Below are positions 24,122 through 32,694 of a DNA stretch of 49,176 nucleotides, piece by piece. This stretch comes from Dysgonomonas sp. 521. Its GTDB lineage: Bacteria; Bacteroidota; Bacteroidia; Bacteroidales; Dysgonomonadaceae. Within the stretch, counting starts at the first letter, position 1, and each line of letters starts with the position of its first letter. The notes under the pieces were generated by a model. It had not been told where the DNA came from and searched no databases. It saw only the letters and a program-made list of their open reading frames with translations. The translations under genes and the position numbers were made by a program. The stretch is from contig NZ_QVMO01000023.1 in the NCBI RefSeq assembly GCF_010501055.1, positions 1-49,176 on the forward strand. Reading direction: 5' to 3'.

Positions 24122-25927
24122 CTAAAAACTAACACCTAATGCCTGCAAGCCACTTTTTGCCCCATCATTCCCTTGTTTGGCCGCCTTTTTCCACCAGTAG
24201 ATTGCTTGACTATAATCTCGTGTTACACCAAAGCCATGAACGTAATGGGTTCCAAGTCCACACTGTGCATCAGCATTTCCTTGTTCTGCTCCTTTTCTGT
24301 ACCAGTAGACAGCTTGTTCATGATCTATTGTTACTCCTCGTCCATTGGCATAGCAAATCCCAAGATTATATTGTGCATCGTCATTTCCGTGTTCAGCTGC
24401 CTTTTTCCACCAGTATACTGCTTGAGCTTCATTTCTCGATACTCCCCATCCATTAGCATAGCAGTAACCAAGACGGCATTGTGCATCGTCATTCCCTAGG
24501 TCAGCAACTTTTCTAAACCAATATATTGCTTGATTATAATCTTGTGTCGCTCCTAGTCCGTAGTAGTAGCAATTTCCAAGACTATGTTGCGCCTCTGTAC
24601 TTCCCTGTTCAGCCGCTTGCTTATATAATGGAAAGGCTTCGTTATACTGTTTATTGTTGTAATAAGTATTTGCCTGACTAACTAATTCTGCCGGAGACAG
24701 AGTCTTCTTTTCTGCCTGAATTAGCACCACTTCATTTGCATCATTCTCTGCAAAGGGCGATTCCCTATCTCCCTGCCACTCTACCTGTAAACGGCTTGCG
24801 TCAATACCAAATTTTGTGATCAACATATTGGCAGCGCCTTTAGCACGCGCTTCTGACAACATCATGTTTTCCATAGGGGTACCTTCCTTTCTGCTTGTGT
24901 AACCTGTCAACCTTAATTTAGCACCCGGATTATGATTCAGATACCTGGCTGCTGTTGCAACTTTCAGCAATTGGCTGTCCGAGACTTTGCGTTCTTTTTC
25001 AAAAAAGAACACCATCCAAGTGTGATCATTCAGAAATTTAGCGGGTAGTTTCGATTCTATGTCCATCATTCTACTCACCCATTCCTGCTTTTCTGTATCA
25101 ACCTCTAAAGCGGGGGTTGGTTTGTCACTTGGTGGAATAAAATAAAAACTTCCTGTGAGGCTACTATTTTTAAATGGTGTTTGCCTGCCTTGTGTGAGTT
25201 TGGATACTTCGCCGCCTACTTTGTCGAACAGGTCACTTATCGAGACACCTTCCTTTACTATCTCCCGTTTCAGGAAATGAGTAAATACGCCATTGCGTAA
25301 GTTATGGGTTCCTCCATCGTGTGCTACAGCACCGGGTGACGCGGCAAAGGCAATGTATGTACCAGTGGGCGCCGTCATCCCTGTCAGTCCTTTTTCTCCG
25401 TTTCCCCGGCTCCAGCTTCTTGTAAAAGGATTGTCGCGGCAGGCATCCAAAATCAATAGTTTCATACCTACCTGCTTTTCGTCCATATTGCCAAGCACTT
25501 GGTTTACATTCAGGGTGTTGTATTGAACATCGGTTTGTGAATTCAGGTCGGCATCCACAGGAATTAAATAATTGTGGCCGTTTACTTCCATCCCGTGCCC
25601 TGCAAAATAGAAGACAGCCATATCGTTTCCTTCTATGCTGGTGTACCAGTTGTTTAGGTTAGTCTTTAAGCTGCGCAGGTCGTTATTTTCGAGAAGCGTC
25701 ACTTCAAAGCCGAGGCGTGTAAGCACATCTGCCATATCGTTGGCATCGTTTAGCGTGTTGTTCAGGCTTTTGCCTGCACCATAATCACTCATGCCGACAA
25801 CGACAGCTTTGCGTTTCTGGCTGGTAGGGTTCTCTGTTGGCTTTTTTACTAACTTAAGATTGCGATCTTGTGCAAAGGACAGGCTTGTAAAAAATAGCAG
25901 GGCTACAAAGAGAAATAAATATCTCAT
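24122..25927 (-). CDS. Secreted caspase-like/OmpA/Sel1 fusion protein
   Basis: A 601-residue exported protein (signal ends FTSLSFAQ) with three modules. Residues 38-265 are a C14 caspase-type peptidase: AVVVGMSDYGAGKSLNNTLNDAND, the His in YFAGHGMEVNG (His111) and the Cys in LILDACRDNPF (Cys163), so the catalytic dyad is intact. Residues about 300-405 form an OmpA-like domain (LRLTGYTSRKEGT and LSEARAKGAANMLITKFGIDASRL), suggesting peptidoglycan binding. Residues about 427-597 are four to five Sel1-like repeats (YKQAAEQGSTEAQHSLGNCYYYGLG; WWKKAAEHGNDDAQYNLGICYANGRG), likely a protein-interaction solenoid. It starts 2 nt after the papain-like peptidase gene, so the two are coupled. Periplasmic caspases of this kind have no firmly known substrate. 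Confidence 0.88.
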   Translation of the reverse strand: MRYLFLFVALLFFTSLSFAQDRNLKLVKKPTENPTSQKRKAVVVGMSDYGAGKSLNNTLNDANDMADVLTRLGFEVTLLENNDLRSLKTNLNNWYTSIEGNDMAVFYFAGHGMEVNGHNYLIPVDADLNSQTDVQYNTLNVNQVLGNMDEKQVGMKLLILDACRDNPFTRSWSRGNGEKGLTGMTAPTGTYIAFAASPGAVAHDGGTHNLRNGVFTHFLKREIVKEGVSISDLFDKVGGEVSKLTQGRQTPFKNSSLTGSFYFIPPSDKPTPALEVDTEKQEWVSRMMDIESKLPAKFLNDHTWMVFFFEKERKVSDSQLLKVATAARYLNHNPGAKLRLTGYTSRKEGTPMENMMLSEARAKGAANMLITKFGIDASRLQVEWQGDRESPFAENDANEVVLIQAEKKTLSPAELVSQANTYYNNKQYNEAFPLYKQAAEQGSTEAQHSLGNCYYYGLGATQDYNQAIYWFRKVADLGNDDAQCRLGYCYANGWGVSRNEAQAVYWWKKAAEHGNDDAQYNLGICYANGRGVTIDHEQAVYWYRKGAEQGNADAQCGLGTHYVHGFGVTRDYSQAIYWWKKAAKQGNDGAKSGLQALGVSF

Positions 25928-25929
25928 AG

Positions 25930-27918
25930 TTATCTGTGTTTTATCTTTACAAAAATAGGAACTGCTGTATGGTTTATTGATGCGGCTTTAAAAGAGATTT
26001 TATTTTTTTCGAACTTTACTTCGTTGGCTTCTACAATCTTATCCGCAAGCGCTTTTTTTACTATTCTTACAAAACTTTCTCCGGGATTGTTTTGCAGGGA
26101 ATTATTGATCGTATCCATATTCAATTCCTCCTTTGAGTAAATGACACACAGGTAATCTTCGCCCTGTGTCTCGTCCATTTGGATATATTGTGTTTCGTCC
26201 GGGATGGATACTGAGACTTCAGAGTTAAAATCGAGCAATGCGGATATGTTCCTTTCCGGATCGGGGAAAAGCTGTGCCAGTGGGCTGCGTTTCGAGTCGG
26301 TGGAAATGACATAGATATATGCTGGTTGCGAACTGGTAAAATTGATGCGGAACATTGTTCCCGCAGGGTATGAGTCGAGGATGTTATATGTCATTTTTTC
26401 GGCACTAGTCAACCGTAATCCCCGAAAAGCGGCTTCATCTCCTTCCAGTTGCATGGAAGTTCCATCGCTAAGGATGAGGCTGAATGAGCCTTCCATCCGT
26501 TTCATCGGATCGGGGGCGGGAGGCGGTACAGGTAATGGTTTAGGTGGTTCGGGTGGTGGCATGGGACGTGCTTCGTCATACATTGATACGGCATAGTTCA
26601 GTATTTTGGGCAAATCCTGGTATTTGACACGGATAAAGCCCCCGTCGCCCCATGTAGTTCCCCAGCTGTTCATTAATTCTACTGCCCCGAATGTACCATC
26701 GCTGTTATCGAAATTGTCATCGTAACCGATTATGCACATGGCATGCCCACCCATATAGTCGTCCAGTCTTCCATTCCACACCTTACCTCCAAACGACTGG
26801 TAGCATTTTATGCTGACAAGTACAGGCTTTTTATCCGCTAAAGCCTTTTTTATATTGTTAAAGTCATCTGCACTTCTTATTCCCGCGTATGTCGTCAGTC
26901 TTTGGTAATCTTTGATGGCATAGGTTTTGGCCTCCTGAATAAAGGGCGAGATGTTGGGGTTGCATTGATAGGGTAAATCTGTAAGAAAAACAGCTCCGAC
27001 ATCTTTTAGCACTTCTACTGTCCTGCTGGTAACTGCGCCATCCTGACAATTAATGTCGTTGTTATTTTTGATCTGGGCATAAATGAAAGAAGGGGAGAAA
27101 GCCTGATTTGTAATATCCTGTACATCGGTCAGGTTATTCCTTATCGCCCAACTGATCGTTCTAGCGGCATACGCGCTCGCCCATCCGGTACATGTGCCGT
27201 ATTGTCCCTGATTGCCCGGAATGGGAGCGTATTTTTTTAGGGAAGCAGCCGGAGGTAGTGGAGCTAACGAACGCACTTTAGGTACAAGGGGAATACGTTG
27301 GTATTGTTCCTGCGTCATATCCATTTCTCCGGTAAACCGTGGAGGATTGAACCCGTATTTTGTTTGCATAAAATCCGCGATATCCTGCCAGTAAGGCGTT
27401 TCGAATTCCAAAACGCAATAAGGGGTAATGTAACTACTGAATAGTTCGTTCACATTGGCGGAAGTAACGTTTAATGTTTTACAAAGTATATCAATCAACT
27501 CTATTTGTTTACTCTTATCCGGATTGATCTTCCATGCGCGTGTGTCAAGTGTGGCCACAGAGTTTTTCCTGATACAGGATTTGATGAGGTCTGATAGTTC
27601 AGACGATTTTTTTTGCTCATAGTTTTTGTGTTTGATCACACAAACACCAACTTGCGATAGTATTTTTAACTCTGAATTAGGGTCTTCGAAAACTACTTTG
27701 AGGTTATCTTTTAAGTTATCGCCTTTTTTTACAGGCTGTCCGTTTACTGATACTTTGCCTGTAATATTTAATACAATATTTTGGCTGTGAGATAGGTAAG
27801 GTAACAAGAGGAGAACGGATAATAATATTATAGTTCTCACAGTTGTAACTCTTATTTTCCTAAAATTAGTATATCCGAATAGTTGTTTACCGGATTCTAC
27901 GTAGTTTGTGCTCCCCAT
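25930..27918 (-). CDS. Papain-like (C1) peptidase with C-terminal DUF4384-like domain
   Basis: A 662-residue protein with an N-terminal hydrophobic segment (VRTIILLSVLLLLPYLSHSQ) preceded by about 27 residues. A GTG 26 codons downstream of the chosen ATG would give a conventional signal peptide. Residues 47-110 form a small beta domain (NITGKVSVNGQPVKKGDNLKDN). The peptidase domain shows Gln237 and Cys243 in NQGQYGTCTGWA, His392 in GGHAMCIIGY and Asn417 in LMNSWGTTWGDGGF: a full C1A-type triad with its oxyanion Gln. After a Pro linker (PPPEPPKPLPVPPPAPDP), residues 478-662 are beta-rich with AYIYVISTDSKR and AQLFPDPERNIS, as in DUF4384-type partners of caspase genes. It is the first gene of the minus-strand module with the caspase. 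Confidence 0.85.
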   Translation of the reverse strand: MGSTNYVESGKQLFGYTNFRKIRVTTVRTIILLSVLLLLPYLSHSQNIVLNITGKVSVNGQPVKKGDNLKDNLKVVFEDPNSELKILSQVGVCVIKHKNYEQKKSSELSDLIKSCIRKNSVATLDTRAWKINPDKSKQIELIDILCKTLNVTSANVNELFSSYITPYCVLEFETPYWQDIADFMQTKYGFNPPRFTGEMDMTQEQYQRIPLVPKVRSLAPLPPAASLKKYAPIPGNQGQYGTCTGWASAYAARTISWAIRNNLTDVQDITNQAFSPSFIYAQIKNNNDINCQDGAVTSRTVEVLKDVGAVFLTDLPYQCNPNISPFIQEAKTYAIKDYQRLTTYAGIRSADDFNNIKKALADKKPVLVSIKCYQSFGGKVWNGRLDDYMGGHAMCIIGYDDNFDNSDGTFGAVELMNSWGTTWGDGGFIRVKYQDLPKILNYAVSMYDEARPMPPPEPPKPLPVPPPAPDPMKRMEGSFSLILSDGTSMQLEGDEAAFRGLRLTSAEKMTYNILDSYPAGTMFRINFTSSQPAYIYVISTDSKRSPLAQLFPDPERNISALLDFNSEVSVSIPDETQYIQMDETQGEDYLCVIYSKEELNMDTINNSLQNNPGESFVRIVKKALADKIVEANEVKFEKNKISFKAASINHTAVPIFVKIKHR

Positions 27919-27994
27919 ATTTTTGACAAAGGTTATTGTTAACTACAAATTAAATACAATTAACAGTATTATCAAAATAAAAACTTTATTTATT

Positions 27995-29155
27995 TTAGTT
28001 GTTTATCAGCAATTTCTCCACTTTCTTCAGCCAGCCCTGATAATCGAACCGGGCAACGGCTTTGTCTAGTCCGGCGCTGTATTTTACGGATAGGGTAGGG
28101 TCGTCCAGTACCATTTTCATCCCCTGATATACGCCTTCGGCACTGTTGTCGGCCAGTATGCCGTATCGGCCGCCATCTACAATGTCGTGCGGGCCTCCGC
28201 AATCGGTGGTGATGACAGGTGTTTTCAGTGCCATCGATTCTAATAGTACCAGCGAAAAGCTCTCCCTCTCGGAGACGCATAACGACCAATTGCATTGCAG
28301 GACATAGGGGAACGGGTTTTCGGTACGTCCCATTAGTGTGATATTGTCTGCCAGGTTAAGCGAGGCAACCGTCTCCTGCATCTCGCGGCTGTTCATTCCT
28401 TCGCCTATAATGTATATATGGAAATTGTAACCTTCGTCATGCAGGCGCTGTGCCGCATTTATCAGCCTGTCGGTACGTTTCTCGGGGGAGGTGCGGGTAA
28501 GCAGGATGAAGTTGGTTCGGCCTTGGGGCAGGTCTTCTATTTTTTCTTTCGCTTTTTCTGTAACGGCAGACAGGTCTACCGCGTTGTAAAGGACGCTGAT
28601 GTCCTGAGGGGGTGTTTGCCCGTTGTGGAGTACAGACAGGTAAGCGTTGCGGGCGGCATCGGACACACATATTACTTTGTCGAAGCTGTCGTACGAACGT
28701 TGTACTTTTTTTATCTGCTTCTTGTTGAGCCATACGGAGAACTTTTCCCTCGGTGTATCCGCTTCATATTTCCTCTTGTACAGGATGTTGTGTATCCATA
28801 GTATTTTAGGAAGGTTCATTTTGCTGAATATGCGTGCGAAGAAGGTTTCTTTGAAACATATTATTTGGTCATAATCCGCCGCTTTTAGTCCCCTCCATTT
28901 AGCAAACAGGCGCGGAAAGAATACCATCAGGTTCTCGCCCAGTTTCTTTTTCAGGTGTGAGGTGTTATCGTCGTATATGTATTTTACGGGCACCCGCCAT
29001 GATAAATCCCTTAGCAATATATTCCTGTCGGAGCGTATGGGCAGGAGGAGGGTGATAGCGTAGTCTTGGGTCACCAGATGATTGAGTAATCCTACGAGGA
29101 GTTTTTCGGTTCCTCCCATTTCCATGCTGTCGTTGAAGAATAAGATGTGCTTCAT
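27995..29155 (-). CDS. GT4-family glycosyltransferase
   Basis: A 386-residue retaining glycosyltransferase of the GT-B fold. MKHILFFNDSMEMGGTEKLLVGLLNHL is the nucleotide-sugar transferase start with the GGTE loop. The C-terminal donor-binding half shows LLTRTSPEKRTDRLINAAQRLHDEG, then SERESFSLVLLESMALKTPVITTDCGGPHDIV, where the ESFSxxLLE element carries the expected EX7E glutamates. Substrate and acceptor are unknown; surface polysaccharide or lipid glycosylation is likely. Its ATG immediately follows the hemH stop (TGAATG), so it is cotranscribed with hemH, an odd pairing functionally. Nothing is missing compared with the family length. Confidence 0.88.
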   Translation of the reverse strand: MKHILFFNDSMEMGGTEKLLVGLLNHLVTQDYAITLLLPIRSDRNILLRDLSWRVPVKYIYDDNTSHLKKKLGENLMVFFPRLFAKWRGLKAADYDQIICFKETFFARIFSKMNLPKILWIHNILYKRKYEADTPREKFSVWLNKKQIKKVQRSYDSFDKVICVSDAARNAYLSVLHNGQTPPQDISVLYNAVDLSAVTEKAKEKIEDLPQGRTNFILLTRTSPEKRTDRLINAAQRLHDEGYNFHIYIIGEGMNSREMQETVASLNLADNITLMGRTENPFPYVLQCNWSLCVSERESFSLVLLESMALKTPVITTDCGGPHDIVDGGRYGILADNSAEGVYQGMKMVLDDPTLSVKYSAGLDKAVARFDYQGWLKKVEKLLINN

Positions 29156-30115
29156 TCAGGATATTATTTTTACGATGGCTTCCACCCAATGTTTATCGCT
29201 GTTGAGGCAGGGGATGTATCTGAATTCCGTACCTCCGTGTTTCAGGAATAGTTCCCTTGTTTTGATGTTGATGTCGTAGAGCGTTTCCAGATTGTCAGCC
29301 GCAAAACCGGGTGCGACCACTAAGACCTTCCTTTGTCCTCCTTCGGCCAACTCCTTTACTATGTCGTCCAAATCGGGACCGAGCCAGTTGCTGCCCATGG
29401 CCGAATGGTAGGTTTGGAGTGTCTTTTTCTGGTCCAATGCCAGTTCTTTGATGACAAGGCGGACAGTCTCCTTTGTCTGGTATACATAGTCAAATTCCTT
29501 TCCTTTTTTCCAGCCTTCTTCTACATGGTGGAGCGGGAGGCTGTGGAAGCTGAAGATCAACTTGTTGAAATCCTCTGTTATATATGGGCGTATGCTTTCA
29601 GCCAATGCCGAAATATATGCCGGGTGATTGAAGTATGGCTCAATAAATTTGAGACGGAAAGGGTAGGGTCGTTTAAAGAAGAGTTCGCCTACGGCGTTTA
29701 CCGCTGTTTTGTACGACGACTCGGCATACTGTGGAAATAGTGGAAGCACAACGACTTCGTGCAACCGGTCGCTTTTTGCAAGCAGGTGGTCTAATGCCGC
29801 GGTGGTGTCGGGTTGCCCGTATCTCATCGCGGGTTCGGCGGGCATACCTGTGAGGGTTTCCAGCTCTTTCGACAACTCTTTGGCCTGATGTAGGAGAGGC
29901 GAGTCTTTGAGCGTTCTATCCCAGATAAGTTGGTAATGCGAAGTGGAGCTGAATTGGCGGAGGGGTATAATAATCCCGTTTACCAGAATCGGGCGAAACC
30001 AGTCAGGCACAGTCAGCACATAAGGGTCTGAAAGCATGGAACGGATAAAGTATTTCACGTCTTTCCGTTCGCAGGTTTTTGGACTGCCTGTATTTACTAA
30101 TAGTATACCTTTCAT
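29156..30115 (-). CDS. hemH: Ferrochelatase
   Basis: A 319-residue class I ferrochelatase, which inserts Fe(II) into protoporphyrin IX (or coproporphyrin III in some bacteria). The family start is KGILLVNTGSP. The metal-ligand His191 is in LIFSFHSLPLHH, and Glu277 is in the conserved APGFAADNLETLYDI element. Other conserved parts include VVLPLFPQYAESSYKT and YHSAMGSNWLGPDL. It is soluble or peripherally membrane-associated. It sits between a large palindrome upstream and the glycosyltransferase gene downstream. Heme synthesis in these organisms is often incomplete, and no other hem gene is in the window, so whether the cell makes its own porphyrin cannot be read from here. Confidence 0.94.
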   Translation of the reverse strand: MKGILLVNTGSPKTCERKDVKYFIRSMLSDPYVLTVPDWFRPILVNGIIIPLRQFSSTSHYQLIWDRTLKDSPLLHQAKELSKELETLTGMPAEPAMRYGQPDTTAALDHLLAKSDRLHEVVVLPLFPQYAESSYKTAVNAVGELFFKRPYPFRLKFIEPYFNHPAYISALAESIRPYITEDFNKLIFSFHSLPLHHVEEGWKKGKEFDYVYQTKETVRLVIKELALDQKKTLQTYHSAMGSNWLGPDLDDIVKELAEGGQRKVLVVAPGFAADNLETLYDINIKTRELFLKHGGTEFRYIPCLNSDKHWVEAIVKIIS

Positions 30116-30123
30116 GTTTTCCT

Positions 30124-30233
30124 CCTCCCCAGCCCCTCCCGAAGAGGGGCTGCAAAGAGGGTGTTTTTATTATATAATTTATTCTCCTGTTGTGGCTTTG
30201 CCCTAAGCCCCTCTTTTGGAGGGGTTGGGGAGG
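30124..30233. repeat. Large palindromic element between hemH and manA
   Basis: Outer arms CCTCCCCAGCCCCTC and GAGGGGTTGGGGAGG are inverted with one mismatch. Each end also folds on itself (AGCCCCTC/GAGGGGCT and AGCCCCTC/GAGGGGTT). The 60-bp middle has GGCTTTGCC and T-rich stretches. The pattern is like the C-rich palindromic repeats often scattered in Bacteroidota genomes. It lies just after the manA stop and may end transcription there. Confidence 0.6.
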
Positions 30234-30236
30234 TGC

Positions 30237-31211
30237 TTACACATACGTTTCCAGTAGCAAAACACTTCCTTCGGGGCTGATGCTTACGCTTTGCGTGTCA
30301 GCGGGGATTAATATTGTCTCGCCTTGTTTTACGTGCAGGTCGTTTCCTTTGTTGTCCCTGATGCTGCAAGACCCACCCATGCAAATATAGGCAACAAAAG
30401 AGTCATTGCCGCTATAGTCCCTTGTAATATCTTTGGTGAGTTCGAGCAGGTTGGTGGTAAAGTACCGGCACGATTCCAATTCCACAGGTTGGTTTTCCTT
30501 GCGGATATATGATGTCTGGTAACTGTCGTACAGCTTGTAGTCGATAGCGTCTTTTGCCAGTTGGGTATGCAGTTCGCGCCCGTTGCCGTTGGCATCTTTA
30601 CGGTTGTAGTCGTAGATGCGGTATGTAATATTTGATGTTTGCTGTATTTCGGCGATGAATGTACCTGCTCCTATGGCATGCACACGTCCGGCAGGCAGGA
30701 AGAATACATCCCCTTTCTTTACATCGTGTTTGGCTAGATAATCTACAAATGTGTTTTCTTCGATACTTTTGACATACGAATCGGGTGTCATTTGTTTTTC
30801 GAATCCTGAATAGAGGAACGCTCCGGGAGCGGCATTGATAACATACCACATTTCGGTTTTCCCGAAAGAGTTGTGCCTTTTCTTCGCCAGTTCATCGTCA
30901 GGGTGCACCTGTATCGACAGGTTATCGCGCGCGTCGATAAACTTGATAAGCAGCGGGAATGTAGTCCCGAATGTTTCATAATTCTTTTTGCCTACCAGCT
31001 GCTCCTTGTATGTGGCTATCATTTCGTCGAGGCTCTTGTTTTCGAGTTCACCATTGGCTACTACGGATATGTTCCCTTCCACGCTTGATATTTCCCAGCT
31101 TTCGCCGATGCCTTCCTGTAGCGGGGTTACGTTCTTAAACTTACATATTTCATCACCTCCCCAGATAATCGATTTGAGGATAGGTTTAAATTTTAACGGA
31201 TATAAATTCAT
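30237..31211 (-). CDS. manA: Class I mannose-6-phosphate isomerase
   Basis: A 324-residue cupin-type, zinc-dependent isomerase that interconverts mannose 6-phosphate and fructose 6-phosphate, feeding GDP-mannose synthesis or mannose catabolism. The fold shows FKPILKSIIWGGDEICKF at the start and the zinc-site segment IQVHPDDELAKKRHNSFGKTEMWYV (His of IQVHP, Glu of EMWYV). The active-site loop is LPAGRVHAIGAGTFIAEIQQTSNITYRIYDY, with a second His and Glu. The final cupin strand is SCSIRDNKGNDLHVKQGETILIPA. It has the typical short bacterial length. It seems to be a single-gene unit: a MITE-bearing gap lies upstream and the palindrome follows. Confidence 0.93.
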   Translation of the reverse strand: MNLYPLKFKPILKSIIWGGDEICKFKNVTPLQEGIGESWEISSVEGNISVVANGELENKSLDEMIATYKEQLVGKKNYETFGTTFPLLIKFIDARDNLSIQVHPDDELAKKRHNSFGKTEMWYVINAAPGAFLYSGFEKQMTPDSYVKSIEENTFVDYLAKHDVKKGDVFFLPAGRVHAIGAGTFIAEIQQTSNITYRIYDYNRKDANGNGRELHTQLAKDAIDYKLYDSYQTSYIRKENQPVELESCRYFTTNLLELTKDITRDYSGNDSFVAYICMGGSCSIRDNKGNDLHVKQGETILIPADTQSVSISPEGSVLLLETYV

Positions 31212-31365
31212 GAGTAAATAATTTTTATGGCCACGCGGGCTATCTGTGTTGACAGTTAATATAGTTATTCAGGCAAATGTAAAACATGTTTTTTTATTCT
31301 ATCCTTTCCGTTTTACAAAAAAACTGATACAAAAATAGCTAAACTTTTTGTTATTACATGCCTAA

Positions 31366-31556
31366 ATTACAGGTTCTGGTCAATAGTTCTTAGCAAATCT
31401 TTTTTATAGCTATTTTTAGCGTCTTTTTGGCTCTGCCGATTTTCAATTCCCTTTTTATTCTTGGTTTAGCCGGCTAATTAGCTACGCTGACCGTTGGTTC
31501 TGCTAGCAAAAATGATAAAATCCATCTAAAAATAGCTATAAAATTTAAACAGACTC
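31366..31556 (+). mobile_element. MITE-like element, copy 2 (5' truncated)
   Basis: The body and right end match copy 1 closely, from TTACAGGTTCTGG to CAGACTC followed by TAA, but the left inverted end is missing and about 12 bp near the right end are deleted. It fills a third of the 560-bp gap between efp and manA. Nothing else gene-like is seen there apart from the efp terminator. Confidence 0.7.
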
Positions 31557-31711
31557 TAAAAGATTCCGGCTTATACAGCAAAATAGACAGTGTGAAAACA
31601 ATAAGACAGGCTGACGTGTATAGTTGCCTGATATGTAATTGTTTGAGGTTTTATTCTTTCCTGAAATTGAGACATCACATATTCATCCTCTATCCCTGCC
31701 ATTAAAACAAA

Positions 31712-31741
31712 ATTCGGGCTACCCCTACAGGCAGCCCGAAT
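31712..31741 (-). terminator. Terminator after efp
   Basis: A 9-bp stem, ATTCGGGCT/AGCCCGAAT, with a 12-nt loop is followed on the minus strand by TTTGTTTT. It lies 31 nt after the efp stop and most likely ends that transcript. Confidence 0.65.
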
Positions 31742-31772
31742 ATTTTATTATCTGATTCAGCCTTAGCCGGAT

Positions 31773-32339
31773 TTAGCTTTTCACTCTTTCTACATACGAG
31801 CCGTCAGCGGTGCTGATCTTAATCTTGTCGCCTTCGTTGATGAACAACGGAACACGTACTTCTGCCCCTGTTTCCACAGTTGCCGGTTTCAATGTGTTTG
31901 TTGCTGTATCGCCTTTCAGTCCCGGCTCGGTATACGTTACTTCAAGAACCACGTTCTGAGGCATTTCTGCAGTCAGTACGGTTTCAGTTTCGGCATGTAC
32001 CTGTACTTCCACCATATCGCCTTCCTTGAGGAAAGCTACTCCGGCTATCATATCACCAGCGAGGGAAATCTGCTCAAAGGTTTCGGTATTCATGAAGTTA
32101 TATCCCATATCGTCCTGATACAGGAACTGGTAAGGACGTCTTTCTATACGTACTTCGTCAAGTTTAACTCCGGCGTTGAATGTCTTTTCCAGTACACGCC
32201 CTGTAGTTACACTTCTCATTTTGGTACGTACAAAGGCAGCGCCTTTACCCGGTTTTACGTGAAGGAATTCGATAATTACATAGTACTGTCCATCGATGTC
32301 GATACACATACCATTTCTTATATCTGCAGTAGTTGCCAT
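31773..32339 (-). CDS. efp: Translation elongation factor P
   Basis: EF-P relieves ribosome stalling at consecutive prolines. The 188-residue protein has the three beta-barrel domains: N-terminal KOW-like ([30 protein letters not shown]), central OB ([23 protein letters not shown]) and C-terminal OB ([29 protein letters not shown]). The tip residue of domain I, normally modified, is Lys32 in KPGKGA. No modification enzyme is encoded here. The DNA before it has a TATCTTTG -7 box. This activity may matter locally: the Pro-rich coding repeats of the transglutaminase-like and papain-like genes in this window would be EF-P-dependent; that is an inference only. Confidence 0.97.
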   Translation of the reverse strand: MATTADIRNGMCIDIDGQYYVIIEFLHVKPGKGAAFVRTKMRSVTTGRVLEKTFNAGVKLDEVRIERRPYQFLYQDDMGYNFMNTETFEQISLAGDMIAGVAFLKEGDMVEVQVHAETETVLTAEMPQNVVLEVTYTEPGLKGDTATNTLKPATVETGAEVRVPLFINEGDKIKISTADGSYVERVKS

Positions 32340-32376
32340 TAATTATATTTTTCGTTTATTAAAATTTTTCGAGTTG

Positions 32377-32384
32377 CAAAGATA
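32377..32384 (-). promoter_or_regulatory. Candidate -7 box for efp
   Basis: TATCTTTG on the minus strand is a full TAnnTTTG match 38 nt before the efp ATG. The region that should carry the -33 box is an AT-rich repeat without a clear TTTG. Confidence 0.4.
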
Positions 32385-32428
32385 GGAAAAAGAATTATGA
32401 GTTATAAATTATGAATTATAAGTTTTAA

Positions 32429-32642
32429 GAGCCTGTTTAAATTTTAGCGAAAATTTTTATTACAGGTCCATGTCAATAGTTCTTAGCAATTTTTTTATGC
32501 TCTTTTTAGCGTATTTTTGGCTCCGCCGATTTTCAATTCCCTTTTTACTCTTGGTTTAGCCCGCTAAACCGGCTAGCAAAAATGATAAAATCCATCTAAA
32601 AATAGCTATAAAAAAGATTTGCTATAAAATTTAAACAGACTC
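32429..32642 (+). mobile_element. MITE-like element, copy 3
   Basis: A 214-bp copy with both inverted ends (GAGCCTGTTTAAATTTTA; TAAAATTTAAACAGACTC), flanked by TAA on the left and TTA on the right. It lacks about 20 bp of the central GCTAATTAGCTACGC part seen in copy 2. It lies in the 355-bp gap between dcp and efp. AT-rich inverted repeats (ATTATGAATTATA type) lie on each side; there is no gene in the gap. Confidence 0.75.
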
Positions 32643-32694
32643 TTAGACAAAAGACTCGATTCACAATTTATAACTCACAATTTATAATTCATAA

